A stretch of 64,000 bases of DNA from Campylobacter concisus (GTDB taxonomy: Bacteria; Campylobacterota; Campylobacteria; Campylobacterales; Campylobacteraceae), in the NCBI RefSeq assembly GCF_002913225.1, contig NZ_PPAW01000023.1, positions 62,001 to 126,000 of the forward strand, read 5' to 3'. Below, piece after piece: positions 15,916 to 25,480 of the stretch. The position numbers were made by a program, and so were the translations under genes. Within the stretch, counting starts at the first letter, position 1, and every line of letters starts with the position of its first letter. The notes under the pieces were generated by a model. It was not told the origin of the DNA, did not search any database, and worked only from the letters and a program-made list of their open reading frames with translations.

Positions 15916-18084
15916 TTATCTCCTTAGTTTTATTGTTATTTCACTTTGATTTGAGTTTTGATCAAGGCATTTTAAAGTGTGCTCGCCAAGAGTTAGATCT
16001 AGCCTTTTTTCGCTTGCATTTTCTATCTTAGAAAAGTTCAAATCATCCACTTTTAAGTAAATTTCATCACCTAAAAACGCGTAGCATTTTAGCATAATTT
16101 GTGTTACATTTTCATCTGTCACGATCTCTTCGCCGTTATACGGATAGGCAAAAACTGGCTTTTTGTCTTTAAAAACTTCAGCACAAGGGCTATTTTTGAC
16201 CTCGTTCTTGTCTAAAAAGCCATTTTTTATCAAAAACTCAAGCTCCTCGCCCCTTAAACTCTCGCACTTATCTTGCAGTTTAACTCCAACTATCCTATCA
16301 TCAAGTGCCGTTTTTTTGCATGTTTCATAATTAAAAGCATCAAGGCAGGTTGGCACTTTTTCGATGCCCTCTGGCTCGCTCATAAAGCTTAAATTTCTTT
16401 TTTGAGCGATGAGCTTAAACATATCAAAAACGATCTTTGAAACGTCATTTAGTCCAGTTAGCTTGTCGGTTTTTTCGGCGTTAAAGTTGCCCACCCAGAC
16501 GGCTATTGTGTAGTCCTCATCAACTCCAATAGCGTAAAGATCGCGTGAGTTTGCACTTGTGCCTGTTTTAAAGGCGATTTTTGGTGTGTTTTGCGCGTAT
16601 TGCCAAGCATTTTTTAGATATGACCTTGAGGCCTCGCTCATCATTTTGGCGGTTAGATATGCGCTTTGAGGCGAGATGAGGGTTATGTTTTTGTCCTCAT
16701 TTTTGTAGTTTTTGCCCGCAAACTCAAGCGGCCTATAAACCCCGCCATTTGCGTATATCGTATAAAGATGCGCAAGATCAAGTAGGCTCATCTCAGCGCT
16801 ACCTAAAACTATCGAAGAGCCGTAAAATTCCTTGTTTTCATCAACTAAATTTACCTTTTCAAGCAGCTCATAAAGCGAGTTATCTTTTAGCTTTAAGTCT
16901 AAATTTATAACTGGGATATTGAGGCTAAAATTTAGAGCGTCCTTTGCGCCTACAAGCCCCAAAAAGTCGTTACTAAAGTTCTTTGGCACATATTCATTTA
17001 TATAAATTTGCGTATCGATTAGCTGCGAGTTTGGCGTGATGAGACCACTATCAAGCGCAAGCGAGTAGATAAAAGGCTTTAGCGTGCTGCCGGTGTTTCG
17101 CTTCATATTTAGGGCTGAGTTTTTGCCGTCGCGTGCGCGCTCATCGTGCGAGCCTATGAAGGCAACAACGCTCATTTTTTTATTGTCAATGACCACGGCT
17201 GCGGCGTTATTTGCGTTTTTAGCCTTTAGCGAAAACATCGCATCTTTTAAAATTTTAAGCATATCTTTTTGTAAATTTAGATCCAAGCTCGCCTTTGAAA
17301 TTTGGTTTTTAAAAGCGACATTTGAGTAGTCGCTAGCATTTACGACAGCTCTTATCCTTACATTTTTAAATGGCTCAGCTTGTGCTCTTTTAAAGGCGCT
17401 AAGATCAATTAAATTTGCCTTATAAAGCATCTTTATGACCCTGTTTTTTAGGGCATTTATGTTTGAGACGCGGTCAAGTCTATTTTTATTTGGATTTTTA
17501 GGGATCGTGCTTAAAAGTGCCGCCTGAGCGTAGCTAAGCTCGTTTAGCTCCTTGCCAAAGTAAAAGAAGCTTGCTGCCTTTGCACCCTCGATATTGCCGC
17601 CATAAGGGGCTAAATTTAGGTATAAATTTAAAATTTCATCCTTGCTAAAGTGAAGTTCAAGCTGAAATGCTCTAAAAATTTCTTTTATCTTATTTTTATA
17701 GCTCCTATCACTTGGCTCAAGCATCCTAGCCACTTGCATCGTGATAGTGCTAGCGCCTATGCGGTTGTCGCTTCTTAGGTTGTGAAAAAATGCCCTAAAA
17801 ATGGAGGCAAAATTTACGCCAAAATGGTAGTAAAAGTACCTATCTTCAAAGAGAACGACGCATTGTTTTAGCGAGTTTGGGAAGCTTTGCTCGTGAAATC
17901 TCCAAATTCCGTCGCTACTAAGCTTCATATTTATGATCTCGCCATTTTTATCAAGCAAAATTTTGGCTTCGTCTTTTTTAAGCGCATCTAAATTTAGTGG
18001 ATAAATTTGATCAAGTATCAAAAATATAGCGACCATTAGAGCAAAAAATAGGGCAAGAAATTTTAAAAATTTAAACTTTTTCAT
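15916..18084 (-). CDS. pbpC: penicillin-binding protein 1C
   Basis: Bifunctional peptidoglycan synthase of the PBP1C class (722 residues). An N-terminal membrane anchor spans about residues 8-24. The glycosyltransferase domain has the catalytic Glu80 in VLFEDRYFYYHFGVN and the RIGASTITMQVARML block. The transpeptidase domain has STLK at 333-336, SLN at 387-389 and KTGTS at 506-510. The last roughly 100 residues form the PBP1C-specific C-terminal domain. The gene is followed one base later by the alpha-2-macroglobulin gene, the classic pbpC-yfhM pair. The ATG at 18084 lies only seven bases after a perfect TATAAT, so the message may be leaderless. No ribosome-binding sequence precedes the start. 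Confidence 0.96.
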   Translation of the reverse strand: MKKFKFLKFLALFFALMVAIFLILDQIYPLNLDALKKDEAKILLDKNGEIINMKLSSDGIWRFHEQSFPNSLKQCVVLFEDRYFYYHFGVNFASIFRAFFHNLRSDNRIGASTITMQVARMLEPSDRSYKNKIKEIFRAFQLELHFSKDEILNLYLNLAPYGGNIEGAKAASFFYFGKELNELSYAQAALLSTIPKNPNKNRLDRVSNINALKNRVIKMLYKANLIDLSAFKRAQAEPFKNVRIRAVVNASDYSNVAFKNQISKASLDLNLQKDMLKILKDAMFSLKAKNANNAAAVVIDNKKMSVVAFIGSHDERARDGKNSALNMKRNTGSTLKPFIYSLALDSGLITPNSQLIDTQIYINEYVPKNFSNDFLGLVGAKDALNFSLNIPVINLDLKLKDNSLYELLEKVNLVDENKEFYGSSIVLGSAEMSLLDLAHLYTIYANGGVYRPLEFAGKNYKNEDKNITLISPQSAYLTAKMMSEASRSYLKNAWQYAQNTPKIAFKTGTSANSRDLYAIGVDEDYTIAVWVGNFNAEKTDKLTGLNDVSKIVFDMFKLIAQKRNLSFMSEPEGIEKVPTCLDAFNYETCKKTALDDRIVGVKLQDKCESLRGEELEFLIKNGFLDKNEVKNSPCAEVFKDKKPVFAYPYNGEEIVTDENVTQIMLKCYAFLGDEIYLKVDDLNFSKIENASEKRLDLTLGEHTLKCLDQNSNQSEITIKLRR

Positions 18085-18091
18085 CGGCGTG

Positions 18092-18123
18092 ATTATAGCT
18101 GTTAAAGTTTAAGTAGCTATAAT
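18092..18123. promoter_or_regulatory. mirrored divergent promoters of pbpC and the helicase gene
   Basis: ATTATAGCT (18092-18100) and AGCTATAAT (18115-18123) form a 9-bp inverted repeat. Each arm contains a perfect TATAAT -10 box pointing outward: one to pbpC on the minus strand and one to the helicase on the plus strand. The 14 bases between are AT-rich. The arrangement means the two promoters would compete for or share RNA polymerase. The repeat could equally be an operator. Confidence 0.6.
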
Positions 18124-18149
18124 TAGGCCTTTTTAAAAAAGAGGAAACA

Positions 18150-20183
18150 ATGCCCTTATCTAGGTTAAACAAAGAACAATACACCGCCGCAACTGCGCCA
18201 TTTGGACACAATCTCATCATCGCTTCAGCTGGCACTGGCAAGACTAGCACGATTGTCGCTCGCATCGCATATCTTTTAAATTTAGGCGTAAAGCCTGAGA
18301 AAATTTTGCTTCTAACTTTTACAAACAAAGCAGCCAGCGAGATGATAGAGCGCTTAAATAGGTATTTTGACAAACAAATCACCTCTAAAATCACTGCAGG
18401 CACCTTTCACTCGGTCTCATTTTCGCTTTTAAAAAGCCTTGATAAAGGCGTCACGCTAAAGCAGCCAAGCGAGCTAAAGACGCTTTTAAAAAGTCTTGTT
18501 GAGAGGCGTAAATTTTACCATTTAAGCGACGTCAAGCCTTATGGCGGGGCATATCTATATGATCTTTACTCGCTCTTTCAAAACAGCGAACAAGGCACAA
18601 CTTTTGGCAAATGGATAAGTGAGAAGAGCGAAGAGCAGGGCGTTTATGCTGAAATTTATGAAGATGTTTTAGAGGAGTTTGAGGCTGAAAAGGCTAAATT
18701 TTCTTACGCTGATTTTAACGACCTTCTCATAAAAATGCGCGATGAGCTAAAAAAGGGGGCAAATTTAGCTTATGATGAAATTTTGATCGATGAGTATCAA
18801 GATACAAACACTCTTCAAGGCAGCCTCATAGACGCATTTAAGACAAAGAGCCTATTTTGCGTAGGCGATTTTGACCAGAGCATCTACGCATTTAACGGCG
18901 CAAATATCGAGATCATTGGCTCATTTAAAGATCGCTTCCCAAACGCAAACATCTACGCTTTAAATGTAAATTACCGCTCAAGCTCAAGCATCCTTGCCCT
19001 TGCAAATAAGGTGATAAATAACAACCCAAGGCTTTATGAAAAGCACCTCACAGTTAGCCGAGATGGAAATTTCAAGCCTCCAAGGCTGCTTGTCTATAAC
19101 GAGCTTTTTGATCAGTATCAAAATATCGCTGATATCATCTCGCTCTCGCCATTTAATAGAGAAAATATCGCCATAATTTTTAGAAATAACTCATCAGCTG
19201 ATGGCATCGAAGTCGCGCTAAAAGAGCGAGGCATCGGCTCAAAGCGAAAGGGTGGGGTGAGCTTTTTTGAGAGCCGTGAGATCAAGGCGCTCATCGACAT
19301 CATGGGAATTTATGTCAATCCAAAAGATATAATGGCATTTATCCACATCTGTGAATACGCAAAGGGCGTTGGCAGCGCAGTTAGCAAAGAAATTTTTGAT
19401 GCACTTCTTAAGCTTGGGCATGGAAATTTGATAAAAGGGATAGTTGAGCCAGATGAGAGCGTAAATATCTCATCAAACAAAAGGCGAAACTATCAGCTGG
19501 GCCTTTTTGACGACCTTGACGAATTTGCCGAAGTTTCAAGGTTTTCTAAGCTTGGCTTTAGCGATAAATTTCTAGGCCACCCGGTGCTAAAACTACAAAA
19601 GCTAAGCGAGAGTGGGGCGCAGTTTTTATATGAAATTTACAACTTTTTACGAGGCATGAGAAATATCTCAAAGCCAGCCACGATGATAAATGAGATAAAA
19701 ACTAGCAAAATTTACTCGTTAATCGTCGAAAACATCAGCACAAAAAGGGCAACTCTAAAAAATGGCAACGTCGATCTTGCGCTCAAAGAAGAGGTCAAAG
19801 AGCGCATAATGGCAAAGAGCGTGGTGTTAAGCGAGCTAGCTAAAAAATATCAAGATATCAGTAAATTTTATAACTTCTTAGCCCTTGGAAGCAACGAGAT
19901 GAGCGAAGGGCAGGGCGTTAGCTTGCTTAGCGTGCATGCGAGCAAGGGGCTTGAATTTGATCAAGTTTTCATCGTAGATCTCGCGCAAAATCGCTTTCCA
20001 AATTTAAAGCTAATGAGCATGGGTGGTAGCCTAGAAGAAGAGAGGCGGCTCTTTTACGTAGCAGTAACCAGAGCAAAAGACGAGCTATATCTTAGCTATG
20101 CAAAATACGACAAGATAAAGAAGGTCAATTATCAGCCAAGTAGGTTTTTGATAGAGGCTGGCATGGCAAAAGAGGAAGCTTAA
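18150..20183 (+). CDS. UvrD/Rep family ATP-dependent DNA helicase
   Basis: Superfamily 1A DNA helicase (677 residues), unwinding DNA 3' to 5' in repair or replication restart. Motif Q/Ia region LNKEQYTAA, Walker A ASAGTGKT at 25-32, motif II DEILIDEYQDTN, motif III VGDFDQSIYAFNGA, motif IV-V LLSVHASKGLEFDQVF and motif VI RRLFYVAVTRAKDELYLSY are all in place. The ATG at 18150 follows AAGAGGAAACA. Campylobacters carry more than one UvrD-like helicase, so I do not assign a symbol; length and motif spacing fit Rep/PcrA rather than RecB or AddA. It is transcribed away from pbpC and followed by the efflux operon after 53 bases. Confidence 0.92.
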   Translation: MPLSRLNKEQYTAATAPFGHNLIIASAGTGKTSTIVARIAYLLNLGVKPEKILLLTFTNKAASEMIERLNRYFDKQITSKITAGTFHSVSFSLLKSLDKGVTLKQPSELKTLLKSLVERRKFYHLSDVKPYGGAYLYDLYSLFQNSEQGTTFGKWISEKSEEQGVYAEIYEDVLEEFEAEKAKFSYADFNDLLIKMRDELKKGANLAYDEILIDEYQDTNTLQGSLIDAFKTKSLFCVGDFDQSIYAFNGANIEIIGSFKDRFPNANIYALNVNYRSSSSILALANKVINNNPRLYEKHLTVSRDGNFKPPRLLVYNELFDQYQNIADIISLSPFNRENIAIIFRNNSSADGIEVALKERGIGSKRKGGVSFFESREIKALIDIMGIYVNPKDIMAFIHICEYAKGVGSAVSKEIFDALLKLGHGNLIKGIVEPDESVNISSNKRRNYQLGLFDDLDEFAEVSRFSKLGFSDKFLGHPVLKLQKLSESGAQFLYEIYNFLRGMRNISKPATMINEIKTSKIYSLIVENISTKRATLKNGNVDLALKEEVKERIMAKSVVLSELAKKYQDISKFYNFLALGSNEMSEGQGVSLLSVHASKGLEFDQVFIVDLAQNRFPNLKLMSMGGSLEEERRLFYVAVTRAKDELYLSYAKYDKIKKVNYQPSRFLIEAGMAKEEA

Positions 20184-20236
20184 AGAGTATTTACTCTTGT
20201 GAAGTAGAATTTATCAATTTTTTACAAAGAGAAGCG

Positions 20237-21433
20237 ATGAAAAAAACTAAAATTTTAATAATCCTGCTTATTTTAGGCGTTGGCGGATACTTCGTCTATG
20301 ATAAATTTTTCAATATAAAAGATGAAAAGGTGGAGTTTATCACTAAAAAGGCAAAGAAGGGCTCATTTAGCAAGAAAGTCGATGCGACTGGAGAAATTTT
20401 CGCCACCGAGCTAATCGACGTGGGAGCTCAGGTGAGTGGTCAGATAAAAAAGCTATACGTTAAGCTTGGAGATCAGGTAAAAAAGGGTGATATGATCGCA
20501 AGTATCGATAGCTCGACCCAGCAAAATAGCATTGATAATAAAGAAGCACAGCTTGCCATCTACAAAGCCCAGCTAGAAAGCGCAAAAGTGGCTCTAAATA
20601 TCGCTAAAACGCAGTTTGATAGAGAAAACGCACTATTTTCTAAAAACGCCACTTCAAAGCAAGAATTTGAAAGCGCAAAAAACACATATAGTGCAAATAG
20701 CGCCAAGATAAAAGAGCTTGAAGCACAGATTAAGCAGACAAATATCGAGCTAAGCACCGCTAAGATAAATTTAGGCTACACAAAGATCACCGCACCAAGA
20801 GACGGCACCGTAGTAAGCGTGCAGGTCGAGGAGGGTCAGACTGTAAATGCCAACCAAACTACGCCAACTATCGTAAATATCGCTGATCTTAGCCATGTAA
20901 AGATGAAGATGCAAATAGCAGAGGGCGACATCACAAAGATCAAAGTCGGCACGCCGGTTGAGTACTCGATCCTCTCTGAACCAACGAAGAAATTTCAAAC
21001 GACTGTTAGCTCGATAGATCCGGGGCTTACTACGCTAAGTGATGGCAGCTACGGCTCAAGTAGCAGCAGTAAGTCTTCATATTCAAGTAGCTCAAGCAGC
21101 AGCTCGGCGGTTTATTACTACGCGCAAAGCATTGTTGATAATAAAGATGGAATTTTAAGAATAGGTATGACCACACAAAACGAGCTTTTAATAGCAAATG
21201 TCGAGGACGCCATCATCGTGCCAAGCATCGGCATCAAAAAAGATGAAAACGGCACTTTTGTCTATGTGCTAAAAGATGGCAAGCCAGTAAAAACAGCGGT
21301 CAAAACCGGCATAAAAGACAACCTCGATACGCAGATCATCAGCGGCATAAACGAGGGCGATGAGATCATCACATCTCAAGGCTCATCAAGCGAGATCGCT
21401 AAGATGATCGCAAAAGAACATAAGAAGTTTTAA
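20237..21433 (+). CDS. macA: MacA-like periplasmic adaptor of a tripartite efflux pump
   Basis: Membrane-fusion protein (398 residues) linking the MacB ABC transporter to an outer-membrane channel. One N-terminal membrane helix (ILIILLILGVGGYFVYDKFF) anchors it. The biotinyl-lipoyl halves flank a coiled-coil hairpin (about residues 90-180, rich in Ala, Lys and Gln). The motif GEIFATELIDVGAQVSGQIK and the second half-motif ITAPRDGTVVSVQVEEGQTV are typical. A serine-rich insert (about residues 272-292, SSSSSKSSYSSSSSSSS-like) in the beta domain is an unusual low-complexity spacer. The next gene starts immediately after the stop, and the TolC-like gene follows, so the pump is encoded as a complete operon. 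Confidence 0.92.
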   Translation: MKKTKILIILLILGVGGYFVYDKFFNIKDEKVEFITKKAKKGSFSKKVDATGEIFATELIDVGAQVSGQIKKLYVKLGDQVKKGDMIASIDSSTQQNSIDNKEAQLAIYKAQLESAKVALNIAKTQFDRENALFSKNATSKQEFESAKNTYSANSAKIKELEAQIKQTNIELSTAKINLGYTKITAPRDGTVVSVQVEEGQTVNANQTTPTIVNIADLSHVKMKMQIAEGDITKIKVGTPVEYSILSEPTKKFQTTVSSIDPGLTTLSDGSYGSSSSSKSSYSSSSSSSSAVYYYAQSIVDNKDGILRIGMTTQNELLIANVEDAIIVPSIGIKKDENGTFVYVLKDGKPVKTAVKTGIKDNLDTQIISGINEGDEIITSQGSSSEIAKMIAKEHKKF

Positions 21434-23362
21434 GTGATAAGCCTAAAAAACATCACCAAAAGCTTTAAGCTAGGCGAAAATGAGATAGAGATCTTGCATG
21501 GCATAAATTTAGAGATAAAAAAGGGTGAGTTTATAGCCATCATCGGTCAGTCTGGCTCTGGTAAATCAACCCTGATGAACATCCTTGGCTGCTTAGATAG
21601 CCCAAGTGGTGGGCAGTACCTGCTTGATGGCAAAGAAATATCAAAATTTGATAGCGACTCGCTTGCCAAGCTTAGAAGGGATAAATTTGGCTTTATCTTT
21701 CAAAGATATAACCTGCTTAGCACGATGAATGCCCTTGAAAACGTAGCGCTGCCTAGCATATACGCAGGGGCAAACAAGAGCGAGCGAGAGAAAAGAGCTA
21801 ATGAGCTTCTTGGCTCACTTGGACTTAGCGAAAAAGCAAAAAATTTACCAAATAAACTTTCAGGCGGACAACAGCAAAGGGTCTCCATAGCAAGGGCGCT
21901 GATGAATGGCGGCGAGATCATTTTAGCAGACGAGCCAACTGGCGCGCTTGATAGCAAAAGTGGGCTAAGAGTGATGGAAATTTTGGTTGATCTTTACAAA
22001 AAAGGCCACACTATCATCATCGTCACACACGACCCAAAGATCGCCGAATACGCAAGCAGGGTGATCGAGATAAAAGATGGCAACATCGTAAGCGACAATG
22101 TAAAAAATAGCAAAATTTACGAAACCGTAAAGCAAACTCAGCCAGAAAAGAGCAAATTTACCTACTATAAAGACCAGCTCATAGAGAGCTTTAAAATGTC
22201 GGTAAATGCGATGCTAGCTCATAAACTAAGATCGCTTTTAACCATGCTTGGCATTATTATCGGCATAACCGCAGTCATTAGCGTCGTGGCCCTTGGCAAA
22301 GGCTCGCAGGAGCAAATTTTAGCTGGTATCAGAAAGATCGGCACTAACACGATCGACATCATGCCCGGTAAAGGCTTTGGCGATATGCTCTCAGGCAAGG
22401 TAAAAACGCTCTCCATAAGCGACGCAAACATGCTTGCTAAGCAGTCCTTTCTGGACTCAGTCACACCAAATACAAGCACTTCAGGCGTGCTAACCTATGA
22501 AAATATCTCGCTAAGTGCGAGCCTAAAAGGTGGTGGAGTAGGGAGCTTTGACGTAAATGGGCTAAAGCTAGAAGAGGGCAGAATTTACGATGAAGACGAG
22601 GTTTTAAACTCTGATTCAGTTGCTCTAATCGATCAAAACACCAAAAATAGTATCTTTAAAAATGATGATCCTATCGGTAAGATCATACTTTTTAACAAAA
22701 AGCCACTTCGCATTATCGGCGTTTTGCAAAAGGATGATTTTAAGATTGGCGACGCCAGCACGCTTAAAATTTACGCCCCTTACACGACTGTGCTAAACAA
22801 GGTCACAGGGGATAAATTTATAAGCTCGATCACAGCTAAAGTAAATGAAGGTGTCAATGCGCAAATCGCCGAAAAGAGCCTAAGCGAGCTTTTAGAGATC
22901 AAGCACGGCAAAAAGGACTTTTTTACAAGAAACTCAGACAGTATCAAACAAACGATCGAAGAGACCATCTCAACCATGCGCCTTCTCATCTCAAGCATAG
23001 CCGTCGTTTCGCTCGTAGTTGGGGGCATAGGCGTCATGAATATCATGCTAGTCTCAGTCACCGAGCGCACCAAAGAGATAGGCATAAAAATGGCGATCGG
23101 AGCCAGACAGAGCAACATCTTGCAGCAGTTTTTGATAGAGGCGGTGCTACTTTGCCTAATAGGCGGTGCCATCGGCATCGTCCTATCCTATGCTATTGGC
23201 TACATCTTTAACAACTTCTTAAACGGCTTTAGCATGATCTTTTCAAACGGCTCGATCGTGCTTGCACTTGTCACATCGATGGCGATTGGCATCATCTTTG
23301 GCTACATGCCTGCCAAAAACGCCTCAAAACTAAATCCAATAGATGCGCTTTCAAGGGAGTAA
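21434..23362 (+). CDS. macB: MacB-like ABC transporter, ATPase fused to permease
   Basis: Type VII ABC transporter (642 residues) acting with MacA and a TolC-type channel to expel macrolides, peptides or other envelope substrates. The N-terminal ATPase has Walker A GQSGSGKST at 38-46, signature LSGGQQQRVSIARAL and Walker B ILADEPTGALD. Then follow a first membrane helix (near 270-290, SLLTMLGIIIGITAVISVVAL), a periplasmic MacB domain and three C-terminal helices, including ISSIAVVSLVVGGIGVMNIM and the VTERTKEIGIKMAIGA coupling motif. The start is GTG directly after the macA stop, implying translational coupling. The next ATG is two bases after the stop. Confidence 0.95.
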   Translation: MISLKNITKSFKLGENEIEILHGINLEIKKGEFIAIIGQSGSGKSTLMNILGCLDSPSGGQYLLDGKEISKFDSDSLAKLRRDKFGFIFQRYNLLSTMNALENVALPSIYAGANKSEREKRANELLGSLGLSEKAKNLPNKLSGGQQQRVSIARALMNGGEIILADEPTGALDSKSGLRVMEILVDLYKKGHTIIIVTHDPKIAEYASRVIEIKDGNIVSDNVKNSKIYETVKQTQPEKSKFTYYKDQLIESFKMSVNAMLAHKLRSLLTMLGIIIGITAVISVVALGKGSQEQILAGIRKIGTNTIDIMPGKGFGDMLSGKVKTLSISDANMLAKQSFLDSVTPNTSTSGVLTYENISLSASLKGGGVGSFDVNGLKLEEGRIYDEDEVLNSDSVALIDQNTKNSIFKNDDPIGKIILFNKKPLRIIGVLQKDDFKIGDASTLKIYAPYTTVLNKVTGDKFISSITAKVNEGVNAQIAEKSLSELLEIKHGKKDFFTRNSDSIKQTIEETISTMRLLISSIAVVSLVVGGIGVMNIMLVSVTERTKEIGIKMAIGARQSNILQQFLIEAVLLCLIGGAIGIVLSYAIGYIFNNFLNGFSMIFSNGSIVLALVTSMAIGIIFGYMPAKNASKLNPIDALSRE

Positions 23363-23363
23363 T

Positions 23364-24710
23364 ATGAAATTTCTAAGTCTAGCTTTAGTGCTCGTTTTAA
23401 GCGGTTGCGCTGTTAAAAATATAGATGAAAACTACAAGCAAATTTTACTTGAAGATAACGCCAGTGACGAGCTAAATTTAGACACTTCTTGGTGGAAGCA
23501 GTATGAGCAAAACTATCTTGATGAGCTTGTAGCGCTTGCGCTTAAAAACAACACCGACCTTGCAAAAGCTGCGATAAATGTAAATAAAGCGCTCGCTCAA
23601 GCTGGTGTTTTGCAGGCAAATTTAATACCAAGCTTTAACGCTGGCGTCGAGGCTGGAAGTAGCAAAAATATAAAAGAGGGCGGCGCTTCTAGTAGAAGTT
23701 TTGGCTCAAGCATAGGGCTTAGCTACGAGCTTGACCTTTGGCAAAAGCTAGCAAATAGCAAAGACGCAGCGATGTTTGAAGCAGATGCTAGCAAATTTGA
23801 CCTAGAAGCCGCCAAACTAAGCGTAATAAACTCCGTAACAGATGCTTATTTTCAGATCTTATATCTAAATGAGAGCATTAAAACTTATGAGCAAATTTTA
23901 GAAATTTATAACAAACTAAACGAGATAGTTGAGCTTAAATTTAAGCTTGGCAAAGAGGAGGCACTAAGCTTAAAACAGATAAACTCACAGCAACTAAACG
24001 CTCAAAATAAGATAGAAAGCGCCAAAAAAGAGCTTGTGAGCGCTAAAAAAACGCTTAGGATTTTGCTAAATAAGAGGCCAGAATTTGAGCTTAAATTTGA
24101 AGCTCTCACGCTAAGTCCCGTTAAAAGAGTGGGCGTTGATCTTGAAGTGCCAACAAGTGCCATAGCAAACCGACCTGATCTAAGAGCGGCCATTTTCCGC
24201 ATAGAAGAGGGTATCTTAAACTACAAAGCGAGCCAAAAAGAGTTTTATCCAAGCATCACGCTAGGAGCCAGCCTAAAAAGTAGCACCGACAAAAAAGAGG
24301 AAGCCTTTAGCCTTAAATTTCTAAATGGAAACATCGCTTTAAATTTGCCATTTTTAAACTACCACAAACTAAAGTCAAATTTAAAGGTTAGCGAGGCGAA
24401 TTTCGAGCTTGCAAAGCTAAACTACATAAGCACTCTAAATAGCGCGCTAAACGAGATAGACGCATTTTACAAAGGCTACTTAAATGACGAAGCACTACTT
24501 ACAAACTACCAAGAGCAGATAAAAAACTACGAGGAAATTTCAAAAATTTATGAGCTAAAATACTCTTACGGCAAGGTCGAGCTAAAGCAGTTTTTAGAGG
24601 CGAAAAACAGCGAGCTGGAGGCCAAAATAGGGTTACTAAAAGCAAAATACACGCTTTTACAAGATGAGCTAAATATCTACAAAGCGATGGCTGGCAAATT
24701 TAATAGGTAA
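23364..24710 (+). CDS. outer-membrane efflux lipoprotein (TolC/NodT family)
   Basis: Outer-membrane factor for the MacAB pump (448 residues). The N-terminus MKFLSLALVLVLSGCAV carries a lipobox with Cys15, as in the NodT/OprM class. The two OEP repeats have the usual LxxAxxNNxDLxxAxxNV-type pattern (ALALKNNTDLAKAAINVNK) and RPDLRAA at the mid-point. The ATG at 23364 follows AAGGGAG; a longer frame back to 23343 would overlap macB and spoil the signal peptide. Its place directly after macB shows which pump it serves, rather than being a general TolC. Confidence 0.92.
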   Translation: MKFLSLALVLVLSGCAVKNIDENYKQILLEDNASDELNLDTSWWKQYEQNYLDELVALALKNNTDLAKAAINVNKALAQAGVLQANLIPSFNAGVEAGSSKNIKEGGASSRSFGSSIGLSYELDLWQKLANSKDAAMFEADASKFDLEAAKLSVINSVTDAYFQILYLNESIKTYEQILEIYNKLNEIVELKFKLGKEEALSLKQINSQQLNAQNKIESAKKELVSAKKTLRILLNKRPEFELKFEALTLSPVKRVGVDLEVPTSAIANRPDLRAAIFRIEEGILNYKASQKEFYPSITLGASLKSSTDKKEEAFSLKFLNGNIALNLPFLNYHKLKSNLKVSEANFELAKLNYISTLNSALNEIDAFYKGYLNDEALLTNYQEQIKNYEEISKIYELKYSYGKVELKQFLEAKNSELEAKIGLLKAKYTLLQDELNIYKAMAGKFNR

Positions 24711-24714
24711 ATTT

Positions 24715-25206
24715 ATGAGCTTGGCTTGGGACTACGAGGCAAACGCGTGCAGCAAGGATGGCAAATTTAGCGCTAAATTTGAAGGCTACGAGGTCGCTAT
24801 GGGCGCTCCAACCCTTGGTGAGCTACGGCTTTTTATAAATGGCGAGCACTATCTAAATTTAAAAAACGAGCTCTTAAACCACGCAAAAACGCTATCAAAT
24901 TTGGATCAAAATTTAGTTAAAGATGGCAGCACTCATCAAATTTTACTTAGCGAGAGAGCGACTGCTTGCTTTTTGTTTTCAGACGACTCTAAATTTCTAG
25001 CTTTTTCTGAATGGACGGCAGATAAAATGCAGATCGTAAAGATACTTCGCCTAGCCGATATCAGCATAAAAACTGACAACAAACGCAAAAGAGTAGTGGA
25101 ATTTCTCTCATTTGATGACGGCGTGCTTAAAATTTTAGACTCACCGATCTTTATGCCCAAAAACTATACACTAGATATTCGCACACTTTTTAATGATAAA
25201 ATTTAA
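24715..25206 (+). CDS. hypothetical protein downstream of the efflux operon
   Basis: I do not recognise this 163-residue protein. It has no signal peptide or membrane helix and reads as a soluble cytoplasmic protein with alternating beta segments, for example GKFSAKFEGYEVAMGAPTLG, ATACFLFSDDSKFLAFSEW and GVLKILDSPIFMPKNY. The segment SDDSKFLAFSEW resembles a single blade of a beta-propeller repeat, but one blade alone proves nothing. It starts four bases after the TolC-like stop, with AGG seven bases before the ATG, so it probably belongs to the macAB transcript. AT-rich repeat-bearing DNA follows. Confidence 0.7.
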   Translation: MSLAWDYEANACSKDGKFSAKFEGYEVAMGAPTLGELRLFINGEHYLNLKNELLNHAKTLSNLDQNLVKDGSTHQILLSERATACFLFSDDSKFLAFSEWTADKMQIVKILRLADISIKTDNKRKRVVEFLSFDDGVLKILDSPIFMPKNYTLDIRTLFNDKI

Positions 25207-25274
25207 TTCACGCACTTTGTCTTTAAAAATAGTTTTCAGGTGTGTTTTCATAGTAAATTTAACTACTAGCTCTT

Positions 25275-25480
25275 AAATTTAGCACGAAAGATCACTCAAA
25301 TCTAAAAATTTAACGCAAAAGATAACTCTTTGATATACAAAAACAATTTTTTAGTTTTATAAGTTGCCTTTGAATGGCAAAATTAACTCCTTGCTTTAAA
25401 ATTTAACGCGCAAGATAATATTTGGCGCATAAAAACAGATATCACGCACTATTCTTATTTTTAGCACGTATAAGATTGCC
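25275..25480 (+). repeat. degenerate direct repeats, about 21 bases each
   Basis: Copies begin at 25275, 25306, 25399 and about 25457. The two best read AAATTTAACGCAAAAGATAA and AAATTTAACGCGCAAGATAA; the others are AAATTTAGCACGAAAGATCA and TTTTAGCACGTATAAGATTG. Spacings of 31, 93 and 58 are close to multiples of 31, suggesting a decayed tandem array. Confidence 0.45.

Noticed and set aside
20183-20198. AAGAGTA / TACTCTT hairpin after the helicase gene
   Set aside because: Two-base loop and no T-run; not convincing as a terminator.
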